A DNA stretch of 39,746 nt from Propionibacteriaceae bacterium AM104-82 (GCA_027658995.1 JAQDQK010000029.1:1-39746); one strand, 5' to 3'. Counted from the first letter of the stretch, positions 30,283 through 38,974 are shown. Translations and numbers: made by a program. Notes: generated by a model not told the origin, from the sequence alone.

Positions 30283-31497
30283 ATGAAGTCTGTCGCAGAC
30301 CTTGGAGATCTCTCCGGTAAGCGCGTCCTCATCCGCAACGACTTCAACGTCCCGCTGGATGCAGACAAGAACATCACCGACGACGGCCGCATCCGCGCCG
30401 CGCTTCCGACGCTGAACGAGCTCCGCGACGCCGGCGCCCGCATCGTCATCATGGCCCACCTCGGCCGCCCCAAGGGTGAGGTCAACCCCAAGTACTCGCT
30501 CGCACCCGTCGCGAAGCGCCTCGGCGAGCTGCTCGGCACCGACGTCAAGTTCGCCTCCGACGTCGTCGGCGATTCCGCTGCCGCGGTGGTCGACTCGCTG
30601 CAGGACGGCGAGGTCGCCCTGCTGGAGAACGTCCGCTACGAGCCGGGCGAGGAGTCGAAGGACGAGGCCGAGCGCACCGAGCTCGCCAAGAAGTACGCGG
30701 CCTTCGGCGACATCTTCGTCTCCGACGGCTTCGGTGTCGTGCACCGCAAGCAGGCCTCCGTCTACGACGTCGCCAAGCTGCTGCCCAACGCGGCAGGCTC
30801 GCTCGTCGCCAAGGAGGTGGGCGTCCTCAAGCAGCTCACCGAGTCGCCCGAGCGTCCCTACGTCGTCGTGCTCGGCGGCGCGAAGGTCGCTGACAAGCTC
30901 TCCGTGATCGACAACCTGCTCAAGGTCGCAGACACGCTCGTCATCGGCGGCGGCATGCTGTTCACCTTCCTGAAGGCCCAGGGCCACGACATCGGCAAGT
31001 CGCTGGTCGACGACGCCAACCTCGAGACCTGCAAGGCTTACCTCGAGCAGGCGAAGGCCGAGGGCAAGGTCATCCTGCTGCCCGTCGACATCCGCGTCGC
31101 GGACGGCGCCGACTTCGAGGGCCTCAAGGCCATCGGTGACGTCGAGGTCGTCTCGGCCGACGCGATCCCCGCAGACAAGATGGGCCTCGACATCGGCCCC
31201 GAGTCGGAGAAGCTCTTCGCCGAGGCGATCCGCCAGGCGAAGACGGTGTTCTGGAACGGCCCGATGGGCGTGTTCGAGATCAAGGAGTTCTCCGACGGCA
31301 CAAAGGCCGTCGCGAAGGCGCTCACCGAGGTCGGCGGCCTGTCCGTCGTCGGCGGCGGCGACTCGGCGGCAGCGGTCCGCGCGCTCGGCTTCGCCGACGA
31401 GGAGTTCGGCCACATTTCGACCGGCGGCGGCGCGTCGCTGGAATTCCTGGAGGGCAAGGAACTGCCCGGTATTTCCGTTCTGGAGGAGAACAACTGA
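30283..31497 (+). CDS. pgk: Phosphoglycerate kinase
   Basis: A 404-residue glycolytic enzyme making ATP from 1,3-bisphosphoglycerate. N-domain motifs are RNDFNVPLD and MAHLGRPKG with [10 protein letters not shown]; the C-domain has [21 protein letters not shown] and the nucleotide-loop [14 protein letters not shown] followed by [13 protein letters not shown]. Full length. The stop overlaps the tpiA start (TGATG), so the two are translationally coupled. Confidence 0.98.
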   Translation: MKSVADLGDLSGKRVLIRNDFNVPLDADKNITDDGRIRAALPTLNELRDAGARIVIMAHLGRPKGEVNPKYSLAPVAKRLGELLGTDVKFASDVVGDSAAAVVDSLQDGEVALLENVRYEPGEESKDEAERTELAKKYAAFGDIFVSDGFGVVHRKQASVYDVAKLLPNAAGSLVAKEVGVLKQLTESPERPYVVVLGGAKVADKLSVIDNLLKVADTLVIGGGMLFTFLKAQGHDIGKSLVDDANLETCKAYLEQAKAEGKVILLPVDIRVADGADFEGLKAIGDVEVVSADAIPADKMGLDIGPESEKLFAEAIRQAKTVFWNGPMGVFEIKEFSDGTKAVAKALTEVGGLSVVGGGDSAAAVRALGFADEEFGHISTGGGASLEFLEGKELPGISVLEENN

Positions 31498-32276
31498 TGA
31501 CTCGCACGCCCATCATGGCCGGCAACTGGAAGATGAACATCGACCACGTCGAGGCCACCGGACTCGTGGAGAAGATCCACTACACCCTCGTCGACAAGGA
31601 CTGGGACCCCAAGAAGTCGGAGTGCGTGCTGTGCGTGCCCTTCACCGACATCCGCACGGTCCGCACCCTGATCGACGGCGACCGCATCCCCTTCGGGCTC
31701 GGCGCGCAGAACGTCTCCGAGCACGACAACGGCGCCTTCACGGGTGAGATCTCGGTGGCCATGCTGTCGAAGCTCGGCGTGCAGTACGTCATCGTCGGCC
31801 ACTCGGAGCGTCGCCAGTTCTTCGGCGACACCGACGAACTGGTCAACGCCAAGACCGCGAAGGTGCTCGGCGCCGGGATGATCCCGATCGTGTGCGTCGG
31901 TGAGGGCCTCGACATCCGCAAGGCTGGCGAGCAGGTCTCCTACACCCTCGCGCAGGTCCAGGGCGCCCTCGCCGGCCTCACCGCCGAGCAGGTCGCGGGC
32001 CTCGTGATCGCCTACGAGCCCGTCTGGGCCATCGGCACCGGCGAGGTCGCCACCCCGGCCGACGCGCAGGAAGTCTGCGGCGCGATCCGTCGCGAGGTCG
32101 CCTCGCTCTACGACGAGGCCACCGCCGAGTCCGTCCGCATCCAGTACGGCGGCTCCGTCAAGTCCGGCAACGTCGTCCAGATCATGGAGCAGCCCGACGT
32201 CGACGGCTGCCTCGTGGGCGGCGCCAGCCTGCAGCCCGAGGAGTTCGCGGCGATCGTGCGCTTCTACCAGCTCTGA
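31497..32276 (+). CDS. tpiA: Triose-phosphate isomerase
   Basis: A 259-residue TIM-barrel enzyme interconverting dihydroxyacetone phosphate and glyceraldehyde 3-phosphate. Catalytic marks are GNWKMN (Lys), VIVGHSERR (His), [11 protein letters not shown] (Glu) and YGGSVKSGN (phosphate loop). GGAGGAG before ATG 31497 is a strong ribosome-binding site inside the end of pgk. Followed by a strong terminator. Confidence 0.98.
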   Translation: MTRTPIMAGNWKMNIDHVEATGLVEKIHYTLVDKDWDPKKSECVLCVPFTDIRTVRTLIDGDRIPFGLGAQNVSEHDNGAFTGEISVAMLSKLGVQYVIVGHSERRQFFGDTDELVNAKTAKVLGAGMIPIVCVGEGLDIRKAGEQVSYTLAQVQGALAGLTAEQVAGLVIAYEPVWAIGTGEVATPADAQEVCGAIRREVASLYDEATAESVRIQYGGSVKSGNVVQIMEQPDVDGCLVGGASLQPEEFAAIVRFYQL

Positions 32277-32291
32277 GCAGATTGAGCCCTG

Positions 32292-32325
32292 GCGGCGGCG
32301 TCGACCCACGGGTCGGCGCCGCCGC
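32292..32325 (+). terminator. pgk-tpiA terminator
   Basis: A 16-bp stem (32292-32307 with 32310-32325, one G-T pair near the middle) 15 bp after the tpiA stop. With only 2 nt between the arms, the inner pair must open to make a CACG tetraloop. No T run. Confidence 0.82.
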
Positions 32326-32382
32326 TTCGCTTGGCCGACCGCGGATGTGGAATAAACGTGCCCGTCCGATAACATGTACCGC

Positions 32383-32640
32383 GTGATTGTCCCCCTCGTG
32401 TCTGTGCCCATTACGGTGCTGTCGATCATCGTCACGATCCTCAGCATCCTGCTCGCGGCGACCGTCCTTCTCCACAAGGGACGCGGCGGTGGCATGTCCG
32501 ACCTCTTCGGCGGCGGCATGTCCAGTTCGATGGGCGGCGCGTCGACGGCAGAGCGCAGGCTCGACCGGATCACGGTCGTGCTCGGGTTGCTATGGCTGCT
32601 GACCATCGTCGGTCTGCTCGTGCTGTACCGACTGGGCTGA
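32383..32640 (+). CDS. secG: Preprotein translocase subunit SecG
   Basis: An 85-residue small subunit of the SecYEG channel with two TM helices (VPITVLSIIVTILSILLAATV and LGLLWLLTIVGLLVLYRL) joined by the typical glycine-rich loop GRGGGMSDLFGGG. An in-frame ATG lies 9 bp upstream at 32374, but that ATG is within or next to the -10 TAACAT (32370-32375), which ends 7 nt before GTG 32383. By analogy with many neighbouring genes I place the start of both mRNA and protein at GTG 32383. Follows tpiA in the conserved order and precedes rbpA. Confidence 0.92.
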   Translation: MIVPLVSVPITVLSIIVTILSILLAATVLLHKGRGGGMSDLFGGGMSSSMGGASTAERRLDRITVVLGLLWLLTIVGLLVLYRLG

Positions 32641-32690
32641 CGCCCGACAACATCACAGATTTCGCACCCTCTTTCTAGGAGCTCATCAAA

Positions 32691-33047
32691 GTGGCTGGTG
32701 GCAACGCCATTCGTGGAACACGCGTCGGTGCAGGACCCATGGGCGAGGCGGAGCGCGGCGATACCGCGCCCCGACTGCACGTCTCCTATTTCTGTGCCAG
32801 CGGGCACGTGACGCGCCCGGCCTTCGCGGCCGACGCGCAGGTCCCTGAGACGTGGGACTGCCCGCGCTGCGGGCTGCCCGCGAACATGGATGCGGACAAC
32901 CCGCCGCCGCCCCCGAAGATCACCCCGTACAAGACGCACCTCGCCTACGTGAAGGAGCGTCGCACGGACGCCGAGGCGGAGCAGATCCTCGAGGAGGCGG
33001 TGACCGCGCTGCGCGCGCGTCGCGCAAGCGGCGAGATCATCTACTGA
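32691..33047 (+). CDS. rbpA: RNA polymerase-binding protein RbpA
   Basis: A 118-residue actinobacterial transcription factor that binds RNA polymerase and group 1/2 sigma factors and stabilises the open complex. The core domain has C35, H39, C57 and C60 (YFCASGH and DCPRCG), matching the zinc ligands of the Streptomyces protein, and the C-terminal sigma-interaction helix RRTDAEAEQILEEAVTALR. GTG 32691 follows TAGGAG at good spacing. It lies 50 bp after secG and before a strong terminator. Confidence 0.97.
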   Translation: MAGGNAIRGTRVGAGPMGEAERGDTAPRLHVSYFCASGHVTRPAFAADAQVPETWDCPRCGLPANMDADNPPPPPKITPYKTHLAYVKERRTDAEAEQILEEAVTALRARRASGEIIY

Positions 33048-33063
33048 CCCGCACAACGTGCAC

Positions 33064-33094
33064 AAGGGCCCCGGGACTGATTCCCGGGGCCCTT
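33064..33094 (+). terminator. rbpA terminator
   Basis: A perfect 13-bp stem (33064-33076 with 33082-33094) with a 5-nt loop, ending in a short TTT, 16 bp after the rbpA stop. Closest of the window's terminators to the Rho-independent consensus. Confidence 0.9.
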
Positions 33095-33188
33095 TGCCGT
33101 GTCCGGTGTTCCCATGCCCCGTGGGCGCGCCGGTCCCTGGGCCCTGCTGCGCCTAGGATGACCAGCAGAATTTCCCCTGAGGAGGGCT

Positions 33189-33806
33189 GTGACCAGCACC
33201 GACGACCCGTACGGCTTCGACGACGACACCGTCGAGCAGCCGCCCGTGGCCCAGCAACAGCCGACGCCTGCGGGCCCGGCGTCGCCTCCGCACCAGCAAC
33301 CGCCACCTGCCGCACCTCCCGCGCAGCAGCCCTGGCCGGGGCACCCGCAGCAGCAGTGGGCGCAGCATCCGCAATGGGGCCAGCAGCCCTACCGGCCGCC
33401 GGTCCAGCCGACCGGCGGCGGCTGTGGGCGGGCGGTGGCTATCTTCACGGCGCTTCTCAACATCGTGATGCTGCTGATCATGCTCGGCATGGAGATGATC
33501 GCCCGGTACGTCGACCGGGAACTGGGCGACCAGGGCCCGGCGTTCGCGCTCCTGGTCTACGCGCTGATCGCGCTCGTGACGCTGATCTTCGGCCTGATCT
33601 CGATCGGGGTCACCAGGGGCCTGCCACGGCTCGGCGCCATCGTCGGCGTGCTCGGGTTGCTGGGCGCGGGCGTGTGGGTCGCGGTAGCGCTGATGTCGCC
33701 CACCCCGCTCGCCGGGCTGAGCCTCATGCAGGCGGCCACGATCCTCGCCGTGGTGCACGGGCTGGCCGCCGTGCTGCTGTTCATCCCGTCCTCGCGGCGG
33801 AGGTAG
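33189..33806 (+). CDS. Four-TM membrane protein with Pro/Gln-rich cytoplasmic tail
   Basis: A 205-residue protein of unknown function. About 75 N-terminal residues are Pro/Gln/Ala-rich and low in complexity; four TM helices follow (around AIFTALLNIVMLLIMLGM, FALLVYALIALVTLIFGL, GAIVGVLGLLGAGVWVAVAL and ILAVVHGLAAVLLFI). The tail type recurs in the LppU-like proteins of this window. -10 TAGGAT at 33154-33159 predicts a start near 33166. GAGGAGGG (33179-33186) ends only 2 nt before GTG 33189, an unusually short spacing, but no better start is near. Convergent with pgl, 3 bp apart. Confidence 0.78.
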   Translation: MTSTDDPYGFDDDTVEQPPVAQQQPTPAGPASPPHQQPPPAAPPAQQPWPGHPQQQWAQHPQWGQQPYRPPVQPTGGGCGRAVAIFTALLNIVMLLIMLGMEMIARYVDRELGDQGPAFALLVYALIALVTLIFGLISIGVTRGLPRLGAIVGVLGLLGAGVWVAVALMSPTPLAGLSLMQAATILAVVHGLAAVLLFIPSSRRR

Positions 33807-33809
33807 GCC

Positions 33810-34541
33810 TCAGAAGGCGCAGGTGTACTGCGCGGGCAGTTCCTCCGCGGCTGCCTGATCCAGGAACCACACCGTCGCGACGTCGCCCTTGATCTGCGAT
33901 CCCGGGAGCCGCGGGTCGCCGTCGAGGGTCGCAGACACCGCGTGCGCCTTGCCCGTTCCGGTGGCCAGGTACCAGACCTCGTGCGAACGCTTCAGCGACC
34001 CGGCGGTGAGGCTGATCCGCTCGGAGGGCTCCTTGGGGCTGTCGGTCACCCCGATCACGCCCCGCGACGTCGGGTCGGAGCTCGGGTGGTTCGGGAAGAG
34101 CGACGCGACGTGGCCGTCCTTGCCGATCCCCAGCAGCGTGATGTCGAACGTGGTCGACCCGAGTTCCGCCTCGTACTCCGCCGCCGACTCGTGCGGGTCC
34201 TTGCGCCCGTCCGCCGCCGCCATCATGTGGGTGTCCGCCGACTTGATCGAGATGGTGCGCGCCAGCCGGGTGATCGCCTGCAGCGAGTTGCGGGCCGGGT
34301 CCGTCGCGGGGACGAAGCGCTCGTCTCCCCACCACAACTGCAGCTTCGAGGCGTCGAGTTCTGAGCCGTCGGCCAGTTCCGCGAACTTCTCGTACATCGC
34401 GTTGGCGGTGTCGCCACCGGTCAGACAGACGTGCACGATCGGCTGGCTCGCCTGCAGTTCGAGCAGCCGCTCCAGCAGCAGGCCAGCGACCGTCGTCGAG
34501 ACGTCGTCGGCGTCGCAGAGGCGCACCACGCGGGTGTACAC
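33810..34541 (-). CDS. pgl: 6-phosphogluconolactonase
   Basis: A 243-residue lactonase hydrolysing 6-phosphogluconolactone, the second step of the oxidative pentose phosphate pathway. Marks are HVCLTGGDTANAMYEK, LWWGDERFVPATDPARNS and LLGIGKDGHVASLFPNH. GTG 34541 is chosen because the product then starts VYTRVV and the gene lies 2 bp after the opcA stop; the frame is open further upstream but that part overlaps opcA. Last gene of zwf-opcA-pgl. Confidence 0.95.
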   Translation of the reverse strand: MYTRVVRLCDADDVSTTVAGLLLERLLELQASQPIVHVCLTGGDTANAMYEKFAELADGSELDASKLQLWWGDERFVPATDPARNSLQAITRLARTISIKSADTHMMAAADGRKDPHESAAEYEAELGSTTFDITLLGIGKDGHVASLFPNHPSSDPTSRGVIGVTDSPKEPSERISLTAGSLKRSHEVWYLATGTGKAHAVSATLDGDPRLPGSQIKGDVATVWFLDQAAAEELPAQYTCAF

Positions 34542-34543
34542 GG

Positions 34544-35449
34544 CTACCGTCCCTCGGAGTCGGCGACGATCTGCTCGGCGGCGGCCTCGAAGATGTCGTC
34601 GGCGTCCATGCGACGCAGTTCCTCGGTCAGCAGGTCGGTCAGCGGCCTGCGGCGCAGCGCCACCGTCCGCTCCGGCTGGCCCGGCACCTGGTAGATGGCG
34701 CTGCCCGCTGCGATCCTGCGGACGGTGATGTCGCCCTCGGGGGTGGTCAGGACGACCGAGTTGACGCCCTGATGGTCGCCCCGCCGGTACTCGACGTCGA
34801 CGCCGAGGCGCTGCTTCAGCCAGGCGGCAAGCAGCAGCGCGGGGGCGTTGTCGGGGGCTGCCTCGACGCGGGCGCCGGTGACCTGTTCCTCGGACTGGTC
34901 GAGAGCTGCGGCGAGCAGCGCGCGCCAGCGGGTCAGCCGGGTCCAGGTCAGGTCGGTGTCGCCGGGGGCGTGGTTGCGGGCCCTGCGCACCAGCGCGGCG
35001 ACGGGGTCGCCGCAGCCTGCCGCGTCGGTGATGCGCCGGTCCGCGAGCGAGCCGATCGGGTCGGTTGCCAGGTTGTCGGGCGCCTCGTGGGGCCACCACA
35101 CGATGGTGGGGGAGTCGGGAAGCAGCAGCGGCAGGCACACGGAGTCGCCGTGGTCGCGCAGCGCCCCGTGCAGCCTCAGCACGATCAGGTCGCCGGGGAG
35201 GCCCTCGCCGACCTCGACGCTCGCGTCCAGGTACGGCTCGTCGCCGTCGGCGTAGGTCGCGACGATGACGCGCGAGGGGTGGGCGGTGGCGGAGGCCTTC
35301 GCGGCCTCGAGGACCTCCTCGAAGCGCGACTCGCTCGTCACGATGACCAGGGTCAGCACGAGGCCGGTGGCGTTGCCGACGCCGCGGTGGGCGTCGATCA
35401 GCGCGGCGGAGATGGCGCGCGCGGTGGTGTTCTTCAGGTCGACGATCAT
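34544..35449 (-). CDS. opcA: Glucose-6-phosphate dehydrogenase assembly protein OpcA
   Basis: A 301-residue protein needed for assembly or activity of G6PDH in cyanobacteria and actinobacteria. Recognisable segments are LTLVIVTSE near the N-terminus, LPLLLPDSPTIVWWPHEAP, LTWTRLTRWRALLAAALDQ and LLAAWLKQRLG. ATG 35449 follows AAGGAGAG. It lies 11 bp after zwf and 2 bp before pgl, in the standard order. Confidence 0.95.
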   Translation of the reverse strand: MIVDLKNTTARAISAALIDAHRGVGNATGLVLTLVIVTSESRFEEVLEAAKASATAHPSRVIVATYADGDEPYLDASVEVGEGLPGDLIVLRLHGALRDHGDSVCLPLLLPDSPTIVWWPHEAPDNLATDPIGSLADRRITDAAGCGDPVAALVRRARNHAPGDTDLTWTRLTRWRALLAAALDQSEEQVTGARVEAAPDNAPALLLAAWLKQRLGVDVEYRRGDHQGVNSVVLTTPEGDITVRRIAAGSAIYQVPGQPERTVALRRRPLTDLLTEELRRMDADDIFEAAAEQIVADSEGR

Positions 35450-35460
35450 GGTCGCTCTCC

Positions 35461-36990
35461 TTACGGCCTACGCCACGAGTTGCCGTCGCGGGCAACCATC
35501 TCGAAGCTGGACTCGGGCCCCCAGGTGCCCGCGGGGTACTGGTCCGGTTGGCTGTCGAGCGAGGCCCAGTACTCGAGCACCGGGTCCAGGATCTGCCAAC
35601 TCAGTTCGACCTCCTCCTGCTGCGGGAACAGCGGCGGGTCGCCGAGCAGCACGTCGAGGATCAGGCGCTCGTACGCCTCGGGGGAGGACTCGGTGAACGA
35701 CCCGCCGTAGGCGAAGTCCATTGACACCTCACGGATCTCCATCTGGGTGCCCGGCACCTTCGCGCCGAAGCGCAGCGTGACGCCCTCGTCGGGCTGGATG
35801 CGCATCACCAGGGCGTTGGTGCCGAGTTCCTCGGTGTCGGTCACCGTGAACGGCAGGTGCGGGGCCCGCTTGAAGCTGAGGGCCACCTCCGTGACGCGGC
35901 GCGGCATCCGCTTGGCGGTGCGCAGGTAGAACGGCACCCCCGCCCAGCGGCGGTTGTCGATGTCGACGCGGATCGCGGCATAGGTCTCGGTCTTCGAGTC
36001 GGCGGGCACGCCCTCCTCCTCGAGGTAGCCGATCACGGCCTCGCCGCCCTGCCAGCCGGCGGCGTACTGGCCGCGCGCGGTGTGAAGGTCGTAGTGCTGA
36101 GGCACGTGGGCGGCCGCGAGGACCTTCTTCTTCTCGGCGCGCAACTGCGAGGCCTCGAAGCTGGTTGGCTCCTCCATCGCGGTCAGCGCAAGCAGTTGGA
36201 GCAGGTGGTTCTGCATCACGTCGCGGGCCGATCCGATGCCGTCGAAGTAGCCTGCGCGGCCGCCGATGCCGATGTCCTCGGCCATCGTGATCTCGACGTG
36301 CGAGACGTAGTGGTTGTTCCAGATCGGCTCGAACATCTGGTTCGCGAAGCGAAGCGCGAGGAGGTTCTGCACCGTCTCCTTGCCGAGGTAGTGGTCGATG
36401 CGGAACACCTCCTGCGGGGTGAAAAGCCGCTCGACCACTGCGTTGAGTTCCTTGGCTGAGGCCAGATCGTGCCCGAAGGGCTTCTCGATCACGACCCGGT
36501 TCCAGGTGCCGGCGTGACGCTCCGCGAGCCCGTGCTTCGCCAACTGCGACATCACCTGTTCGAAGCCCGACGGCGGGATCGACAGGTAGAAGGCGTGGTT
36601 GCCGCCCGTGCCGCGTGTCGTGTCGAGTTCGACGATGGTCTTCTTCAGCGACTCGAACGACTCATCCGAGTCGAAGGTGCCAGACACGAAGCGGATGCCC
36701 TCGAGCAACTGTTCCCAGACCTCCTCACGAAACGGCGTGCGAGCGTGCTCCTTGACCGCGTCGTGGACCTCCTTGGCGAAGTCCTGGTCGGCCCAGTCGC
36801 GGCGGGCGAACCCGACCAGCCCGAAACCCGGGGGGAGAAGGCCTCGGTTCGCGAGGTCGTAGACCGCGGGCATCAGCTTCTTGCGCGACAGGTCGCCGGT
36901 CACGCCGAAGATCACGAGCACGCACGGCCCTGCGATGCGGGGCAGGCGGCGATCCTGCGGATCGCGCAGCGGGTTCTGGTAGCTGTTCAT
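35461..36990 (-). CDS. zwf: Glucose-6-phosphate 1-dehydrogenase
   Basis: A 509-residue enzyme oxidising glucose 6-phosphate with NADP. The N-terminal coenzyme loop is VIFGVTGDLSRKKLMPA, the substrate and catalytic site is RIDHYLGKETVQNLLALRFAN, and the GSFTESSPEAYERLILDVL and WEIL-like WQILDPVLEYW segments are typical. -10-like TAGGGT on the minus strand ends 8 nt before the ATG, so the leader is nearly absent. First gene of zwf-opcA-pgl; divergent from ctaB. In most actinobacteria tal and tkt lie between zwf and ctaB; they are absent here. Confidence 0.98.
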   Translation of the reverse strand: MNSYQNPLRDPQDRRLPRIAGPCVLVIFGVTGDLSRKKLMPAVYDLANRGLLPPGFGLVGFARRDWADQDFAKEVHDAVKEHARTPFREEVWEQLLEGIRFVSGTFDSDESFESLKKTIVELDTTRGTGGNHAFYLSIPPSGFEQVMSQLAKHGLAERHAGTWNRVVIEKPFGHDLASAKELNAVVERLFTPQEVFRIDHYLGKETVQNLLALRFANQMFEPIWNNHYVSHVEITMAEDIGIGGRAGYFDGIGSARDVMQNHLLQLLALTAMEEPTSFEASQLRAEKKKVLAAAHVPQHYDLHTARGQYAAGWQGGEAVIGYLEEEGVPADSKTETYAAIRVDIDNRRWAGVPFYLRTAKRMPRRVTEVALSFKRAPHLPFTVTDTEELGTNALVMRIQPDEGVTLRFGAKVPGTQMEIREVSMDFAYGGSFTESSPEAYERLILDVLLGDPPLFPQQEEVELSWQILDPVLEYWASLDSQPDQYPAGTWGPESSFEMVARDGNSWRRP

Positions 36991-37117
36991 CAGGCACCAC
37001 CCTAGACGTTAGGGAGGGGGCGGCGGAATGCCATACCACATCGCGTGTGGGCACGATTGTGCGGGGCGGGGTAGACTGCGACCGAGTTTCGTGGAAATCG
37101 GGGTGTGTGTGGCTGTC

Positions 37118-38029
37118 ATGAGTGTGGCGGCGCCTGCGAAGGCGCGGTTCGGGGATGTCGTGAAGGCATATGTTGCCCTCACCAAACCTCGCGTCGTCGA
37201 ATTGCTGCTCGTCACGACCATTCCGGCGATGTTCCTGGCCGCGGGAGGGCTTCCTCCGTGGCGGCTGATCCTCGTCACGCTGGTCGGCGGATTCCTCGCG
37301 GCCGGGTCGGCCAACACGTTCAACTGCGTGTGGGACGCCGACATCGACGAGATCATGCGCCGCACCCGCAGGCGCCCCGTCCCGCGCCATCAGGTCAGCA
37401 CCGCCGCCGCCTTGGTGTTCGGCATCGTGCTCGGCATCGCCGCGACCCTGATCCTCGGCTTCGGCGCCAACTGGCTCTCGGCGATCCTTGCGCTGGCCGC
37501 CAACGCGTTCTACGTCTTCGTCTACACCATGTGGCTGAAGCGCCGCACCTGGCAGAACACCATCTGGGGCGGCATCGCCGGCTGCTTCCCGCCCCTGATC
37601 GGCTGGACTGCCGTGACGGGCAGCGTCGCGCTCGCGCCGTTCATCCTGTTCGCGATCGTGTTCCTGTGGACGCCCCCGCACACGTGGGCGCTGGCGTTCC
37701 GCTACAAGGAGGACTACGCCGCCGCCGACGTGCCGATGCTGCCGGTCGTGCGCCCCGCGCCGAAGGTCTCCAACCAGATTCTGGTCTACACGGTCGCCAC
37801 CGTGCTCGTCTCGCTCGCGCTGTGGCCGCTGACCCCGACCGGCCTGCTGTACCCGATCGCCGCCGCCGTGCTCGGCGCGGTGTTCATCTGGGAGGCCGTC
37901 GCGCTGTGGCGCCGCGCGCACCGTGGCCTCGAGGGCGCCCAACTCAAGGCGATGCGCCTGTTCCACTGGTCCAACACCTACCTGGCGCTGCTGTTCCTCG
38001 CCGTTGCGATCGACCCGCTGGTCTTCTGA
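37118..38029 (+). CDS. ctaB: Protoheme IX farnesyltransferase (heme O synthase)
   Basis: A 303-residue UbiA-type prenyltransferase that farnesylates heme B to heme O for cytochrome oxidase. Nine or so TM helices are visible; the two Asp-rich sites are NCVWDADIDEIMRRT and RYKEDYAAADVPMLPVV, with LTKPRVVELLLVT at the N-terminus. Start is uncertain: ATG 37118 is preceded by GGGGTG, and a GTG at 37091 in the same frame would add nine residues. A -10 TAGACT at 37072-37077 predicts a start near 37084, compatible with both. Last core gene before the accessory tail. Confidence 0.95.
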   Translation: MSVAAPAKARFGDVVKAYVALTKPRVVELLLVTTIPAMFLAAGGLPPWRLILVTLVGGFLAAGSANTFNCVWDADIDEIMRRTRRRPVPRHQVSTAAALVFGIVLGIAATLILGFGANWLSAILALAANAFYVFVYTMWLKRRTWQNTIWGGIAGCFPPLIGWTAVTGSVALAPFILFAIVFLWTPPHTWALAFRYKEDYAAADVPMLPVVRPAPKVSNQILVYTVATVLVSLALWPLTPTGLLYPIAAAVLGAVFIWEAVALWRRAHRGLEGAQLKAMRLFHWSNTYLALLFLAVAIDPLVF

Positions 38030-38106
38030 CTGGTCCTGTCACTGGCGGTGGCGCCGGGCGGGACGCAGCTGGGGGCTTTGCAGGTTCTGAGCTCTGGGAT
38101 GGTCAG

Positions 38107-38230
38107 GCTCGGCGGCGTCGATGACCGCGGCGACGCTCGTGCGGGACACTCCCTGCGCGGCGATCTGCCGACCCGTCAGAGCTTCCGCGCGCAACCGAAG
38201 CACGAGCTTCGCCTTGATCTTGCGCACCAT
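38107..38230 (-). pseudogene. istA: istA 5' fragment of an IS21-family transposase
   Basis: Only about 41 residues remain. MVRKIKAKLVLRLRAEALTG, then RQIAAQGVSRTSVAAVIDAAE, match the helix-turn-helix N-terminus of IS21-family IstA proteins; one residue appears to be missing compared with the usual (A)SQG. Homology stops near 38107, after which the frame runs on in unrelated sequence to a stop at 38039. No istB is present. ATG 38230 has AAGGAG 8 nt upstream, but that site lies within a perfect 16-bp hairpin. This is a decayed insertion sequence and not functional. Confidence 0.75.
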
Positions 38231-38430
38231 CCGAATTACTCCTTCTGCCGCGTGCCTATCACGCGGCAGAAGGAGCCTAGGAAGGTGCCCCCGAACACGA
38301 ATACTCACTGGCCCACACCGACACGATCACATCGAACGGCGAGTGGCCCTGAACCCCAATATCAGTGGCACTCAGAAGAGCGAATACTCAGTTGGGACGG
38401 TCCCCGGTGCTGGCCCAACCCTAGTGGTGA
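38231..38430 (-). mobile_element. IS21-family left-end region (terminal repeats)
   Basis: This 200-bp stretch upstream of the istA fragment has no gene. It contains the short spaced repeats expected at IS21 ends: CGAATACTCA at 38298-38307 and again at 38381-38390, and several TGGCCC or TGGCAC units (around 38309, 38344, 38376 and 38413). The outer end cannot be fixed precisely; about 38430 is where repeat-like sequence stops. No target-site duplication could be paired since the other end of the element is lost. Confidence 0.55.
38239..38275 (-). repeat. Perfect 16-bp hairpin enclosing the istA ribosome-binding site
   Basis: CTCCTTCTGCCGCGTG (38239-38254) and its exact complement (38260-38275) are separated by CCTAT. 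On the istA strand one arm ends in AAGGAG, the ribosome-binding site 8 nt before ATG 38230, so the folded mRNA would hide it. Similar structures in IS10 and IS50 prevent transposase synthesis from outside transcripts. Confidence 0.8.
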
Positions 38431-38492
38431 ACAAAAAAATACGACGATCAGGTCACGGCAGGTCGGTCCATCGAGAGAACTTGAGAAGCGAG

Positions 38493-38524
38493 CCCGCCTA
38501 GCAGCTGCTACGCGGCTAGGCGGG
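38493..38524. repeat. 10-bp inverted repeat in the gene-free stretch
   Basis: CCCGCCTAGC (38493-38502) pairs perfectly with 38515-38524 across a 12-nt loop. It lies 67 bp beyond the stop of the 38592-38783 gene and might be its terminator. The rest of 38431-38591 shows no gene or other feature I can support. Confidence 0.45.
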
Positions 38525-38591
38525 GTCGTCTACATCAACGCCTGGAACAACCGTCAGAGAACTAACGCACGCAACCCACGAGCGGTGTAGT

Positions 38592-38783
38592 TCAGCGGGG
38601 CCTTCTTCGGAACAGAAGATAACCTCCGGCCACAAATGTGGCGACGACGAACAGAAGGCTGGAGGGGGCGTAGCTTGGGCCGCAATATGCCTCGGAGCAG
38701 CTGAATGTCGTGGTTACGGTGAGGAATACCAGGCCGAGTAAAATCAAGGCCAGCCCTGGAACTATACGCCGCACCTTCTTCAC
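38592..38783 (-). CDS. Small two-TM membrane protein
   Basis: A 63-residue protein not recognised: a basic start (KKVRRIVP), a TM helix (GLALILLGLVFLTVTTTF), a short loop with two cysteines (CSEAYC, possible disulfide), a second TM helix (SSLLFVVATFVAGGYLLF) and a basic end (RRRPR). It starts with GTG 38783; TAGGGT (38795-38790, minus strand) ends exactly 6 nt before it, the leaderless pattern used by many genes of this window, which is the main reason to accept it. Composition is less GC-rich than the core genes. It lies between two copies of GAACTTGAGAAGCG. Confidence 0.6.
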   Translation of the reverse strand: MKKVRRIVPGLALILLGLVFLTVTTTFSCSEAYCGPSYAPSSLLFVVATFVAGGYLLFRRRPR

Positions 38784-38974
38784 TGGTTCACCCTACCTTC
38801 TCCGAGGCGCATCTACCTGAACTTGAGAAGCGTTGCCAAATTGCTATAAGTCGAGGTGGTGTGGGGTCGGAGCTTGTTCGCCATGCTGTGATCGTTGAGG
38901 ATCTGCATACGGCCTGTGGCTCCGCCATGCGGATGCTAGGGTCAAAACCACCTGCGAGAAGGAGTGTGAAGGCA

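Larger units (their letters stand above)
38477..38832. repeat. 14-bp direct repeats flanking the small membrane protein gene
   Basis: GAACTTGAGAAGCG occurs at 38477-38490 and again at 38819-38832 on the same strand. The 328 bp between contain the 63-residue membrane protein gene. This could be an insertion footprint or chance. Confidence 0.4.

Noticed and set aside
33810..35495. Treating pgl as a 561-residue protein running back through opcA
   Set aside because: The upstream part overlaps the complete opcA gene and has no family similarity; pgl begins at GTG 34541.
38048..38590. A plus-strand frame of 180 residues across the IS21 remnant
   Set aside because: It has no domain or ribosome-binding site and runs antisense through the istA fragment and terminal repeats.
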